NCBI RefSeq assembly: GCF_005083845.1
Contig: NZ_CP034894.1
Location: 186,001 to 250,000 of the forward strand
DNA from: Buchnera aphidicola (Aphis helianthi)
Lineage (GTDB): Bacteria > Pseudomonadota > Gammaproteobacteria > Enterobacterales > Enterobacteriaceae
Reading direction: 5' to 3'
DNA: 64,000 nucleotides
This document shows, one piece after another, positions 20,317 to 30,768 of the stretch; the first letter of the stretch is position 1, and the number at the start of each line of letters is the position of its first letter. Under the pieces are notes generated by a model. That model saw only the letters and a list, made by a program, of their open reading frames with translations. It did not search any database and had not been told where the DNA came from. Made by a program: the position numbers and the translations under genes.

Positions 20317-21246
20317 TTATCCTATTTTTCGAGCACCTTTTATATCTATATAACAAATATGAACAAATCCCGTTTTATTTTGTAAATAGTTTTTTGTTAA
20401 CCACTCAGATATTTTTTTAGCAATTTTAATATTTTCTGCAACAGCAAAAATTGTTGGTCCTGAACCAGATATACCGCAACTTATAGCCCCTAATTTTTGA
20501 ATATTTTGTTTATTTTCAGTAAATTTAGGTAATAATTTACTACGATATGGTTCTGCTATAGATTCTTTCATGCATCTTGCTGCTAAATGAGATTGTTGAG
20601 TATATGATGCATGAATGAAACTAGCTAAATAACGACTATTTGTAATACAAATATCTTTTGTGTATTTTTTAGGTAAAATTTTTCTTGCTTCTGCAGTAGA
20701 TAATTTTACTCCTGGCCAAGCTACTATCCAAAACCAATTTTTAAAATTTGGTATTGTTTGACTAATTATTTTAGAGTCGTCTATGATTAATTGTAAACCT
20801 CCCAGATAAGATGGAGCAACATTATCATAATGAATACTTCCTGATATTTCCCCTTCAACTTCACCCATAAGTAATAGTAGTTCTTTTGAATTTAATGGGT
20901 TGTTAAAAATTTCATTTATTGCAACTAAAGTAGAAACAACAGAACAAGCACTAGATCCTAGTCCTGATCCAATTGGTAAATTTTTTTCTAAAATTATTGA
21001 AACCGGAATGTTTTTTTTTATTAATTTACAAAATTTATACCAACATTTCCAAACAATATTTTGTTCGTGGTTTATAGGTAATTGATGAGAAAACGTTCCT
21101 TTATTAACTAATTGAAAATTTTCTGATAATTTTATTGTGATACAATCACCTAATAAACTACCATTTATTGGTTTAATAGCTGCACCTAAAATATCAAATC
21201 CAACTCCAACATTACCAATAGAAGCTGGTGCATAAATTTTAATCAT
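20317..21246 (-). CDS. thrB: Homoserine kinase ThrB
   Basis: ThrB, 309 residues (E. coli 310), is a GHMP kinase that makes O-phosphohomoserine. The ATP-binding motif is [16 protein letters not shown], and the C-terminal [11 protein letters not shown] motif is present. A GTG at 21259-21261 is in frame, but it overlaps the GGAG ribosome-binding site; the ATG at 21244-21246 gives the family N-terminus MIKIYAPAS and is used. The gap from the thrA stop is 21 bases. Confidence 0.96.
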   Translation of the reverse strand: MIKIYAPASIGNVGVGFDILGAAIKPINGSLLGDCITIKLSENFQLVNKGTFSHQLPINHEQNIVWKCWYKFCKLIKKNIPVSIILEKNLPIGSGLGSSACSVVSTLVAINEIFNNPLNSKELLLLMGEVEGEISGSIHYDNVAPSYLGGLQLIIDDSKIISQTIPNFKNWFWIVAWPGVKLSTAEARKILPKKYTKDICITNSRYLASFIHASYTQQSHLAARCMKESIAEPYRSKLLPKFTENKQNIQKLGAISCGISGSGPTIFAVAENIKIAKKISEWLTKNYLQNKTGFVHICYIDIKGARKIG

Positions 21247-21267
21247 TACTGTACTCCACACTGACGT

Positions 21268-23718
21268 TTATAATATTATACGTAGTAGGTCGGAAAATAC
21301 TCCAGAGGCAGTAACATCGTTACCAGCACCATATCCTCTTAATACGAGAGGAATCGGTTGATAATAATTTGTATAAAATGTCAGTGCGTTTTCGCCGTTT
21401 TTAACTTTGTATAATGGATTATCACTATTTATTTCTTCAATTTTTACTGAACATTTTCCTCCTTTTTCTATTGTTCCTACAAAACGTAATACTTTTCCTA
21501 TATTTCTTGCTTTTCTCACTCTTTCTACGAAAGAAATATCTATTTCCTTTAATTTATTTAAAAATTCTTTAGTATTTTTACATTTTTGAAAATTTTTAGG
21601 TAATATTGGTTCAATTTCAATATCTTCTAATTCTATTTTATATCCTACTTCACGTGCTAAAATTAACAATTTTCTAGCAACATCTATTCCTGATAAATCA
21701 TCACATGGGTTTGGTTCTGTAAAACCTAAATCTTTCGCTTTTTTAGTAGCATCTGATAATAAAATATTTTCTTCTAGTTTTCCGAATATAAAAGATAAAG
21801 AACCAGATAATATGCCTTTAAAGCAAATTAAATTATCACCTGTATTAACTAGATTTTGTAATGTTTGTATGATAGGTAATCCTGCCCCAACATTAGTTTC
21901 ATATAAAAATTTTTTATTTTCTTTTAATGTAGTGTTTCTAATATCGTTATAGTATTTTAACGAGCTAGTATTAGCTTTTTTATTTGATGTAATTACATGG
22001 AATCCTTTCGAAAAAAAATTAATATATTGTTGAGATAAAATTTCATCTGAAGTGCAATCGATTACAACAGAATTTAAAAAAGAATTCTCTTTCAATAATT
22101 TATTTAATATTTCAAGATTAAATTGTTTTTTCGATTCTTGAAAATGTTTTTCCCAATTTTTTAAATCAATTAAATCATTTAAAAATAATATTTTTTTAGA
22201 ATTTGAGATAGTACGAATTTTTATTTCTATATTTTTATTTTCTAAAAAATTTTTTTGTTTTAATATTTGTTTTATTAATGTTCTTCCTACCCCACCTATA
22301 CCAAGTAAAAAAACATTTATAATTTTTTTATTATAAAACAATGTATTATGAATATTTTGAAGGCTTTTTAACACATTTTCTTTTTTAATTACTACTGATA
22401 TAGAATGTTTTGAAGATCCCTGAGAAATTGCAAGAACATTAACTTTAGATTTTCCTAAAGCACAAAAAATTTTTGACGCAATATCATATTTTTGAGAAAT
22501 ATTAAAACCGATTATAGATAATATAGACAAATTACTAATTATATGAATACTATTCAATAGTTTTTCTTTTAATTCAGATTTAAATAATTTATTTAATATA
22601 AAAAGAATTTTTTGCGAGTCTTTTTCTAGAGTGCAAAAGCTAAAATTATTTTTAGATGATGATTGAGTAATTAATATAATATTGATATTTTCTTTTTCAA
22701 ATAAATTAAATATACGTGGAAGTACATCATTTTTTTGTTTTAATAAACAACCAGACATTGTAAACATTACAATATTATCTAAATTAGTTACACCTTTTAA
22801 AATATTATTTTGATTACAATCATTATTTTTACAAATCAATGTACCTTGAGATTGAATATTCGAAGTATTTTTAATGATGCATGGAATATTAAAGTTTTTA
22901 AGTGGCTCAATAGTTTTTGGATGTAATACCTTAGCTCCAAAATATGATAATTCCATTGCTTCTTCATATGATATTGATTTTAGTAATGAAGTATTGGATA
23001 TTTTTTTTGGGTCTGAAGTCAAAACACCATCAACATCTGTCCAGATTTCGCATAAATTAGCATTTAAACAACAAGCTAATATTGCTGCAGAATAATCTGA
23101 TCCGTTACGTCCTAATATTACTAATTCATTTTTTTTGTTACCTGCAATAAAACCTGCCATTAAAATAATATTATTTTTATTTATGTTTATTTTACTAATA
23201 CGTTTTTTAGATTCATTTATATCCACTGCAGAGTTTAAAAAATTTCCTATAGATACAATATTTTCAACAGGATCTATAATAGTAATTTGATGATTTCTAG
23301 ATATTAATATATTTTTCATGATCCAAATAGAAAGTATTTCTCCACGAGAAATTATAATAGCTTGTATATTTTCAGGATATTTTTTAAATGATTTAAAATC
23401 ATGTACAATTTTTTTTAATTTGTTAAATTCTATTTTAATTATTTGTTTTGTTTCTTCATATAAAAAATAAGATTGTATTTTTTTGATATTTCTTATTATT
23501 TCAATAAATATCTTTTCTGCAAGATCAATTTGTTCTAATATTTTATTAATATTGATATCATTTTCAATAATATTAACTAGATAGTTAGTTATTTTAGCTG
23601 GAGCAGAAAGAACTGTTGCAACTTGTTCATTATTTTGATTTTTTTCTATAATATCAGCTACACATAAAAATTTTTCTGCATTAGCTAACGAAGTTCCACC
23701 AAATTTTAATAGTTTCAT
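21268..23718 (-). CDS. thrA: Bifunctional aspartokinase I / homoserine dehydrogenase I ThrA
   Basis: ThrA, 816 residues (E. coli 820), catalyses the first and third steps of the threonine branch. The N-terminal kinase opens with [10 protein letters not shown] and has [13 protein letters not shown]. Paired ACT domains follow at about 300-460. The dehydrogenase half begins [16 protein letters not shown] and ends [18 protein letters not shown]. The regulatory ACT region is present, but whether threonine feedback still works cannot be read. An AAGGATT ribosome-binding site precedes the ATG. No leader peptide like thrL is visible upstream. No transcriptional control is evident. Confidence 0.97.
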   Translation of the reverse strand: MKLLKFGGTSLANAEKFLCVADIIEKNQNNEQVATVLSAPAKITNYLVNIIENDININKILEQIDLAEKIFIEIIRNIKKIQSYFLYEETKQIIKIEFNKLKKIVHDFKSFKKYPENIQAIIISRGEILSIWIMKNILISRNHQITIIDPVENIVSIGNFLNSAVDINESKKRISKININKNNIILMAGFIAGNKKNELVILGRNGSDYSAAILACCLNANLCEIWTDVDGVLTSDPKKISNTSLLKSISYEEAMELSYFGAKVLHPKTIEPLKNFNIPCIIKNTSNIQSQGTLICKNNDCNQNNILKGVTNLDNIVMFTMSGCLLKQKNDVLPRIFNLFEKENINIILITQSSSKNNFSFCTLEKDSQKILFILNKLFKSELKEKLLNSIHIISNLSILSIIGFNISQKYDIASKIFCALGKSKVNVLAISQGSSKHSISVVIKKENVLKSLQNIHNTLFYNKKIINVFLLGIGGVGRTLIKQILKQKNFLENKNIEIKIRTISNSKKILFLNDLIDLKNWEKHFQESKKQFNLEILNKLLKENSFLNSVVIDCTSDEILSQQYINFFSKGFHVITSNKKANTSSLKYYNDIRNTTLKENKKFLYETNVGAGLPIIQTLQNLVNTGDNLICFKGILSGSLSFIFGKLEENILLSDATKKAKDLGFTEPNPCDDLSGIDVARKLLILAREVGYKIELEDIEIEPILPKNFQKCKNTKEFLNKLKEIDISFVERVRKARNIGKVLRFVGTIEKGGKCSVKIEEINSDNPLYKVKNGENALTFYTNYYQPIPLVLRGYGAGNDVTASGVFSDLLRIIL

Positions 23719-24414
23719 ATTTTATGAATCCTTAAATTTATTTCATAAAAAAATTATATTGTTTACAATTTATTTTTTGTTAAAAATATATCACTCCTAA
23801 ATTTATATGAGTTTATTTATAGTAAACTAGAACAGTTATTCTATTGCGATAAGATTATAAATAGATATTAATATTCTTATGTAATACCTTGAGAGGTAAA
23901 ACTAATCAATGATGAAAGTAATTTAATTAATTTGTTAGGTAGTTTTTTAATAAGAATTAGATTTGTAATTGAAAATATATTTAAATTTTTTATCATTAGT
24001 ATAACTTATATTTTATATGTTATTAATTTTATCATAAAATTAGTTTATTTTTTTTGAAATAATTTTAGAACATAACAACTTATTATCAGTAATTTTTTAT
24101 ATTTATAAATAATTTTTAAATAATAAAATTATTTATTGATATATTTATATTAAAATGCATATTTTAAAGATATAACATAAATAAAAAAAAACAGAATTAT
24201 TTTAAATAAAATACCGAATAAGTGTTATTAAATATAATAATTTTTATAACATAATGATTATTATTATTGCAATAGTTTAAAAAATAAATATTCAATTTTT
24301 AATTTTGTATTAAAATCTTATCTATTACATATACTTTTTGTTTTTCTTACAGATCAATTAGATAATTTTTAGTATAATATAACTATAATTTAAATTAAAA
24401 ACTTAGTTAATATT
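23719..24414. other. 696-base stretch without a recognisable gene
   Basis: The spacer between divergent thrA and hpt is very A+T-rich and has stops in all frames. It must hold both promoters; TATAAT at 24373-24378 is a possible hpt -10. A short inverted repeat (agttta/taaact) sits near 23810-23827. I see no thrL-like Thr/Ile-rich leader, no tRNA and no convincing pseudogene. It is the longest gene-free stretch in the window and may be the remains of lost genes. Confidence 0.6.
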
Positions 24415-24948
24415 ATGAAACATATTATTAAAGTTATTTTTTCTGAAAAAGAATTAGGTATTCGTGTTCATGAATTAGGGCAAGAAATTACTAAAAAATA
24501 CAAGAATAGCGAAAACAAAATGATATTAATTGCTTTATTACGTGGTTCATTTGTATTTATAGCAGATTTATGTCGTAGTATTCAAATTGAGCATGAAGTT
24601 GATTTTATGACTACTTCTAGTTATGGACGTGGAATTATATCTAGTGGGGATGTAAAAATTATAAAAGATTTAGATGAAGATATTTATAATAAAAATGTTT
24701 TAATTGTTGAAGATATTATTGATTCTGGAAAAACCTTAAGTAAGGTATTGGGTATTTTAAAATTAAGAAATCCAAAATCTTTATCAATTTGCACACTTTT
24801 AGATAAACCTGAATGTCGTGAAGTAAATATTAATGTTGATTTTATAGGTTTTTCTATACCTGACGATTTTATAGTTGGTTATGGAATAGATTATGCACAA
24901 TGTTATCGTTATTTACCATATATTGGTAAAGTAGTATTTAAAAAATAA
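24415..24948 (+). CDS. hpt: Hypoxanthine phosphoribosyltransferase
   Basis: Hpt, 177 residues (E. coli 178), salvages hypoxanthine (and guanine) with PRPP. The PRPP loop is [35 protein letters not shown] and the C-terminal [15 protein letters not shown] are conserved. It fits purine salvage from the host. It converges on panC with only 10 bases between the stop codons. Confidence 0.96.
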   Translation: MKHIIKVIFSEKELGIRVHELGQEITKKYKNSENKMILIALLRGSFVFIADLCRSIQIEHEVDFMTTSSYGRGIISSGDVKIIKDLDEDIYNKNVLIVEDIIDSGKTLSKVLGILKLRNPKSLSICTLLDKPECREVNINVDFIGFSIPDDFIVGYGIDYAQCYRYLPYIGKVVFKK

Positions 24949-24958
24949 GATATTTATT

Positions 24959-25816
24959 TTAATGTGGTAATATAAATTTTTTATTATCAATCAAACGAGT
25001 ACTACCTAACCATACAGATGCAAGAATAATGTTGTTTTTATTTTTTTTATAAAAAATATCTAGTGTTTTAGAATTATATACGTTAAATATATCAACTAGA
25101 AATCCCTTTTTTGTTAAAGACATTTTTGCAAAATTAATAGTTTCATATAATTGATTTCCATTGTTTTTAATAATAATATTTATTGTATCTTTTATAGTTT
25201 TATATAAAAAAGGTGCTTTTTTAAGTTCTAAATCATTTAAATATTTATTTCTCGAACTAAAAGCTAATCCATTTTCTAATCGAATTGTAGGTGAGCTAAT
25301 GACTTTTATTGGATAATTTAATTCTTTAACAAAAGTTTTTATAATTAATAATTGTTGATAATCTTTTTCGCCAAAAAATGCAAAATTAGGTTGTATTAAA
25401 TTAAATAATTTTCCAATTATTGTCGTTACACCTATAAAATGTCCAGGTCTTGATTTTCCTTCAATAATTTTCGATAATTTAGGTACTTGAATATATGTAT
25501 GCATATTTGTACCATTAGGATAAATTTCAGATATTTTAGGAGCAAATAAAATTTCTATTTTTTCGTTTTTTAATATTAAACAGTCTTTTAAAAAAGTTTG
25601 AGGGTATTTTTTAAAATCTAATGAGTTTTCAAATTGCATAGGATTAATAAAAATACTGACTATAACAATATCTACATATTTTTTAGCTAGTATAATTAAA
25701 TTTATATGACCTAAATGCAAGTTGCCCATTGTAGGTACTAATCCTATTTTTTTTTGTTTTTTTTTAAAAAATTGAATTTTTTTATATAAATTATCTATTG
25801 TTTTTATTATGTACAT
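24959..25816 (-). CDS. panC: Pantothenate synthetase PanC
   Basis: PanC, 285 residues (E. coli 283), joins pantoate and beta-alanine. The nucleotidyl-transferase HIGH-type motif appears as PTMGNLHLGHINLI, FGEKDYQQLLII is intact and the second signature is LAFSSRNKYL. It follows panB by 32 bases on the same strand. panD is not in this window, so the source of beta-alanine is not shown. Pantothenate is a vitamin of possible value to the aphid. Confidence 0.96.
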   Translation of the reverse strand: MYIIKTIDNLYKKIQFFKKKQKKIGLVPTMGNLHLGHINLIILAKKYVDIVIVSIFINPMQFENSLDFKKYPQTFLKDCLILKNEKIEILFAPKISEIYPNGTNMHTYIQVPKLSKIIEGKSRPGHFIGVTTIIGKLFNLIQPNFAFFGEKDYQQLLIIKTFVKELNYPIKVISSPTIRLENGLAFSSRNKYLNDLELKKAPFLYKTIKDTINIIIKNNGNQLYETINFAKMSLTKKGFLVDIFNVYNSKTLDIFYKKNKNNIILASVWLGSTRLIDNKKFILPH

Positions 25817-25848
25817 GATATTCCTATTTATAGAATAGTTGATTTTTT

Positions 25849-26640
25849 TTAAAAGCTATATTTTTCATTAGGAAAAATACCATTTTTTACTTCACTAATA
25901 TATGTTTTAATTGCATTTTGAATACTTCCATTATTCAAAAGAAAGTTTTTTACAAATTTCATCTGTTTTCCTTCAGTAATTCCCAAGAGATCTTGCATTA
26001 CTAGTATTTGTCCATCTGTATAATTTCCAGCTCCTATTCCAATTACTGGTATCGATAATTTTTCAGTTATTTTTTTTGCTAATCTTGAAGGAATACACTC
26101 TAATACTAACATTTTAATTCCAGCATCTTCGAGTGATAAAGCTTCTTCTATAATTCTATTTGCATCTTTTTCGGTTGTTCCCTGAACTTGATAACCACTC
26201 AAATAATTTATATGTTGAGGAGTTAGTCCTATATGGCCACATACTAATATTGATTGATTTGACAGTTCTTTGATAATATTAATTAAATATTTGCCACCTT
26301 CTATTTTAATCATATTAGCACCAGATTGAATAATTTTTGAAGTATTTTGTAATGTCTGGTTAATTTGATAATAAGACATAAATGGCAAATCAGATATTAA
26401 AAAAACATTAGGAGCACCTTTTCTAACTGCTTTTGTATGATATTCAATATTTTCAACTGTTACAGGTATAGTTGAATTGTGACCTTGAATTGTCATACCG
26501 AGAGAATCTCCAACAAGTATAACTGGAATTCCTTGGTTTGAAAATAATTTGGCAAAACTAAAATCATAAGCTGTAATTGCAGCAAATTTATTTTTTTTAT
26601 TTTTCCAATTTTGTAATGTAGAGATATTAATAGATTGCAT
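25849..26640 (-). CDS. panB: Ketopantoate hydroxymethyltransferase PanB
   Basis: PanB, 263 residues (E. coli 264), makes ketopantoate from 2-ketoisovalerate and methylene-tetrahydrofolate. Metal and substrate residues are visible in [37 protein letters not shown] and [23 protein letters not shown] in two stretches. Its substrate comes from the valine branch, so it depends on the acetolactate synthase encoded by ilvIH here. It is first of the panB-panC pair. Confidence 0.96.
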   Translation of the reverse strand: MQSINISTLQNWKNKKNKFAAITAYDFSFAKLFSNQGIPVILVGDSLGMTIQGHNSTIPVTVENIEYHTKAVRKGAPNVFLISDLPFMSYYQINQTLQNTSKIIQSGANMIKIEGGKYLINIIKELSNQSILVCGHIGLTPQHINYLSGYQVQGTTEKDANRIIEEALSLEDAGIKMLVLECIPSRLAKKITEKLSIPVIGIGAGNYTDGQILVMQDLLGITEGKQMKFVKNFLLNNGSIQNAIKTYISEVKNGIFPNEKYSF

Positions 26641-26740
26641 ATTAAACCTAATTTTTTAACAATTTAATTGTGATATAGATTTATCAAAGGATACTCGAGA
26701 TAATTTGATATATCAATCGAATATCCTAATCTATATCATA

Positions 26741-27196
26741 CTACCCAGACATTTGTTTTTCTCTAATCTCTGCCAATGTTTTACAATCAATACATAAGCT
26801 GGCAGTTGGTCTAGCTTCTAAACGACGTATTCCAATTTCAATTCCACAAGAATTACAATAACCAAAATCATTATTTTTTATTTTTTTTAAAGTTGTTTCA
26901 ATTTTTTTTATTAATTTACGACTTCTATCTCGATTGCGTAATTCCAAACTAAATTCTTCTTCTTGTGTAGCTCGATCAATAGGATCTGGAAAATTAGTAG
27001 ATTTATCTTGTATATATAGTAGAGTATGATTAATTTCAAATTTTAACTGGTTCTTCCATGTTTCAAGAATTTTTTTAAAATGTAACATTTGTTTTTGATT
27101 CATATATTGTTCATCTAATGTTTTTTGATAAGGTTTTAAACCAGCAATAGAAAGAACATTTAAAGAAGATTTTTTTTTTTGTTTTTCTTTTTCCAT
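26741..27196 (-). CDS. dksA: RNA polymerase-binding protein DksA
   Basis: DksA, 151 residues, the same length as in E. coli. The coiled-coil tip keeps Asp71 and Asp74 in [15 protein letters not shown], the residues needed for action in the polymerase secondary channel. The zinc finger [12 protein letters not shown]...CIDC and the C-terminal helix [10 protein letters not shown] are also conserved. It is one of very few regulators in the window. A run of 11 A at 27170-27180 near the start codon is in frame. It is divergent from truA. Confidence 0.96.
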   Translation of the reverse strand: MEKEKQKKKSSLNVLSIAGLKPYQKTLDEQYMNQKQMLHFKKILETWKNQLKFEINHTLLYIQDKSTNFPDPIDRATQEEEFSLELRNRDRSRKLIKKIETTLKKIKNNDFGYCNSCGIEIGIRRLEARPTASLCIDCKTLAEIREKQMSG

Positions 27197-27451
27197 AATG
27201 TTTTCCTAATAAAAATTTTATAATAAAATTTATTATTTTTTAAATTAATAAGTATATTATAAATAAATTATAAATATTTTTATATGTAATATATTTTATT
27301 TTTTATAAAAATTTTCATTTTATACGCAGTATATTTATTAAATTATTAATAACTGATTTTAACACAAACTTTAATTAAATAGGCTTTATAAAATTATAGA
27401 TTTATTTGATTATAATATTAATGTATTTGTATAAGTGAGGAACATTTTCAG

Positions 27452-28263
27452 ATGATACAAAAAAAAATAAAAAAATTTGCTTTAGGAGTTGAGTATAATG
27501 GAGAATATTACCATGGTTGGCAACGTCAAAAAACATGTTCTTCCGTTCAACAAGAAGTTGAAGAGTCTTTATCTAAAATCGCAAATCATAAAATTAATGT
27601 TATTTGTGCTGGTCGAACAGATTCTGGTGTTCATAGTATAGGACAAGTTGTTCATTTTGAAACGACTTCTATTAGAAGTGAATATGCATGGACAGTAGGA
27701 GTTAATAATTATTTATCTAAAAATATTTCAATTAAATGGGCCAAAGAAGTTCCTGATTATTTTAATGCGCGTTATAGTGCTATTCAACGTACTTATCGTT
27801 ATTTAATATATAATGATATTTGTCGTTCTAGTATTTTATATAAACAATCGAATCATATTCATAAATATTTGAATGTTTTTAAAATGCATTCTGAAGCACA
27901 GCATTTATTAGGAAATCATGATTTTTCTTCTTTTCAAGCATTAGGTTGTCAATCTTATTCTTCTTATAGAGAAATAAAAAAAATAAATGTTTTTCGTATA
28001 AATAATTGCGTTATTATTGATATTACAGCAAATTCTTTTTTATATCATATGGTTCGAAATATTGTTGGTTCTTTAATTCAAATTAATTCTATAAAAAAAG
28101 AAAATATTATTAAAGATTTATTAAAAAAAAAAATCGAAGATATGCAGGCCCTACTGCTGCAGCTAAAGGTTTGTACTTATTATCTGTTCAATATCCTTCG
28201 TGTTTTAATTTACCAATATCTGACGATATTTTGTTAAAATATAATCATGTGTTTTTTAAATAA
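27452..28263 (+). CDS. truA: tRNA pseudouridine synthase TruA, frameshifted at poly(A)
   Basis: TruA makes pseudouridine at tRNA positions 38-40. The catalytic Asp57 is in [14 protein letters not shown], and the core is conserved to [12 protein letters not shown]. At 28123-28133 a run of 11 A shifts the frame: as written the protein ends at 28237 with an unrelated tail ([10 protein letters not shown]...). In another frame the expected C-terminus follows directly ([24 protein letters not shown] in two stretches) and stops at 28261-28263. One more A, or two fewer, gives a complete protein of about 270 residues, the E. coli length. The frame is genuinely broken in this sequence, but the downstream part is conserved. 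Confidence 0.9.
28123..28133 (+). other. A11 tract where truA loses frame
   Basis: Eleven consecutive A after a TTA codon. The upstream truA frame reads TTA AAA AAA AAA ATC; the conserved downstream frame needs AAT CGA AGA TAT GCA. The shift must fall in or very near this run. Confidence 0.85.
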
Positions 28264-28333
28264 ATTTTCTATTTATTTAAGTTTTAAATAAAATATAATT
28301 TTCAATATAAATATTTAATGAATAAGGTCTTTA

Positions 28334-30634
28334 ATGTATATGAATAAAAAAAAAGCAAAATCATTAAGACAAATTTTTATTTTAATATTGATTTTAATAA
28401 TTTTTTATGGTTTTTTTTTATACATAAAGATAAGTCATTTAATTAATGGTAAAGTGTGGGATTTTCCTACTTCAATATATAGTCGTATAATAAATTTAGA
28501 ACCAGGTGCTTTATTTTCTCAAAAAGAAATTGAAACTTTTTTAAAAAGTACAATGTATAAAAAAGTTGATAACATTATGCTTCCTGGAGAATACAGCGTA
28601 TACAATAATAATATAGAATTTATACGTCGTTCGTTTGATTTTCCTGATATTAAAGAAAATGAACTTCATGTAAAATTAGTTTTTAATGCAAATTCTTTAT
28701 TAAAAATTCAAAATATTGAAAATTATAGGGATTTTAATTTTTTTCGATTAGAACCAAAATTAATAAGCATGTTAAATTCTTTTAAGGGAAAAAATCGTAT
28801 TTTTCTTCCTCGATCTAAATATCCCATGATTTTAATTAAAACATTGTTAGCAATTGAAGATAGAAATTTTTATAAACATGATGGAATTAATATAACATCT
28901 ATTTTTAGAGCACTGTTAGTTAATATTATGGCAGGTAAAACAATACAAGGAGGTAGTACACTAACTCAACAACTAGTTAAAAATCTTTTTTTAACAAATA
29001 CTCGTTCAATATGGAGAAAAATGAACGAGATGTACATGGCTTTAATTTTAGATTGCTTTTATAAAAAAGATCGAATTTTAGAATTATACTTAAATGAAGT
29101 TTATTTAGGACAAGATGGTAATGAGCAAATTCGAGGTTTTCCACTTGCGAGTCTTTATTATTTTGGAAGACCAATTGATGAATTAAATTTAGATGAGTAC
29201 GCTTTATTAGTTGGTATGGTAAAAGGAGCATCTTTATATAATCCTTGGAGTAATCCAGAATTTGCTTTACATAGAAGAAATTTAGTTTTATTAACTTTAT
29301 ATAATCAAAGACTAATTACGAAGAAAACTTATATAAAATTATCTAAAAGACCTTTAAAAATTCATCCACAAGGATTTATAATTTCAGATTACCCTGATTT
29401 TTTACAGCTTGTTCAAATGGAAATAAAACAAAAATTAAAAAATAAAATTCAAAATTTATCAGGTTTAAAAATATTTACTACTTTAGATTATTTGTCACAA
29501 AATGCTATTGAAAAAGCTGTTCAAGTAAGTATGCCTTTATTAAATAAGAAAAAAAAATTGCATGATTTAGAAATTGCTATGATTGTAGTAGATAAATTTA
29601 ATGGTGAAATTAACGCAATTATTGGTAGTTCTTATCCAAAATTTCATGGTTATAATCGTGCTTTACAAGCACGTCGTTCTATTGGATCTCTATCTAAACC
29701 TGTTACTTATTTAAAAGCTTTATCTAATCCAAAAAAATATCATTTGAACACTTGGATACCTGATTATCCTATTGCAATTAAATTAAAAAATGGTAAATAT
29801 TGGATTCCAAAAAATAATAACAGTCAATTTAATGGACAAGTAACTCTTTTGGAAGCATTAACTAATTCTATTAATATACCTATAGTTAATTTAAGTATTG
29901 ATATAGGTTTGAATTCATTAATAAAACATTGGGATCATCTAGGTATTTCTAGAAAATATTTAATGTCGTTACCTTCAATATCTTTAGGATCTATTAATTT
30001 AACGCCCATTGAAGTTGCTCAAATTTTTCAAATTATTTCGAATAAAGGTTATAAATCATTGTTGTCTTCAGTGAGATTTATTGTATCTGATGATGGTAAA
30101 ACATTATATCAAAGTTTACCAAAATCTGAAAATGTAGTTTCTTCTGAGGCATCATATTTAACTATTTATGGTATGCAAAAAGTTGTAAATTGTGGAACAG
30201 CTAGATCTTTAGGAGCTTTATTTAAAAATTTTTCTTTAGCTGGTAAAACTGGTACTACAAATAATTTGGTAGATAGTTGGTTTGTAGGAGTAGATGGAAA
30301 ACAAATTGTAATTACTTGGATAGGACGAGATAATAATAAATCAACTAAATTATATGGTTCCTCTGGTGCTATGCGAGTATATCAAAAATATCTTGAATAT
30401 CAACAACCAACACCATTGATATTAAATCCTCCTAAAAATATTCATATATTTTATATGAATGAAACTGGAAAACTATTCTATAAAAAAAATCAAGAATATA
30501 CAAAACCTTTACCAATATGGTTTTTAAATACTGAAAATTTATATAACCAAAACATGTATTTAAAAAACTTTTCCGAAGAAGATAAAAAATATAAAAAAAA
30601 TTTTTTACTTTGGATAAAAAGTTTGTTTATATAA
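28334..30634 (+). CDS. mrcB: Penicillin-binding protein 1b MrcB
   Basis: A bifunctional class A PBP, 766 residues (E. coli about 844). One N-terminal membrane anchor lies at about residues 12-30. A UB2H-like region follows, then the glycosyltransferase 51 domain with LLAIEDRNFYKHDG and GGSTLTQQLVKNLFL. The transpeptidase has SLSK (RRSIGSLSKPVTY), SIN (NSINIPIVN) and KTGT (LAGKTGTTNN). It polymerises and crosslinks peptidoglycan and is the only class A PBP in this window. An AAGGT ribosome-binding site precedes the ATG. It is shorter than E. coli mainly at the cytoplasmic N-terminus and the C-terminus. Confidence 0.95.
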   Translation: MYMNKKKAKSLRQIFILILILIIFYGFFLYIKISHLINGKVWDFPTSIYSRIINLEPGALFSQKEIETFLKSTMYKKVDNIMLPGEYSVYNNNIEFIRRSFDFPDIKENELHVKLVFNANSLLKIQNIENYRDFNFFRLEPKLISMLNSFKGKNRIFLPRSKYPMILIKTLLAIEDRNFYKHDGINITSIFRALLVNIMAGKTIQGGSTLTQQLVKNLFLTNTRSIWRKMNEMYMALILDCFYKKDRILELYLNEVYLGQDGNEQIRGFPLASLYYFGRPIDELNLDEYALLVGMVKGASLYNPWSNPEFALHRRNLVLLTLYNQRLITKKTYIKLSKRPLKIHPQGFIISDYPDFLQLVQMEIKQKLKNKIQNLSGLKIFTTLDYLSQNAIEKAVQVSMPLLNKKKKLHDLEIAMIVVDKFNGEINAIIGSSYPKFHGYNRALQARRSIGSLSKPVTYLKALSNPKKYHLNTWIPDYPIAIKLKNGKYWIPKNNNSQFNGQVTLLEALTNSINIPIVNLSIDIGLNSLIKHWDHLGISRKYLMSLPSISLGSINLTPIEVAQIFQIISNKGYKSLLSSVRFIVSDDGKTLYQSLPKSENVVSSEASYLTIYGMQKVVNCGTARSLGALFKNFSLAGKTGTTNNLVDSWFVGVDGKQIVITWIGRDNNKSTKLYGSSGAMRVYQKYLEYQQPTPLILNPPKNIHIFYMNETGKLFYKKNQEYTKPLPIWFLNTENLYNQNMYLKNFSEEDKKYKKNFLLWIKSLFI

Positions 30635-30768
30635 TTTTTTTTGATATTAATTATTTTAAATAAATAAATTTAAAATTTAATCAATGTTTAAAACTAAATT
30701 GATTTATTTATTATAAATTTTATAAATGTTATTAACTTTCAGTAAAAATATAATTTGAGAATTACAAC

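Noticed and set aside
23808..23910. Tiny frames with nearby GAGAGG or ATGAG in the thrA-hpt spacer as leader peptides
   Set aside because: They lie on the plus strand or have fewer than eight codons without Thr/Ile codons, so they do not look like an attenuator.
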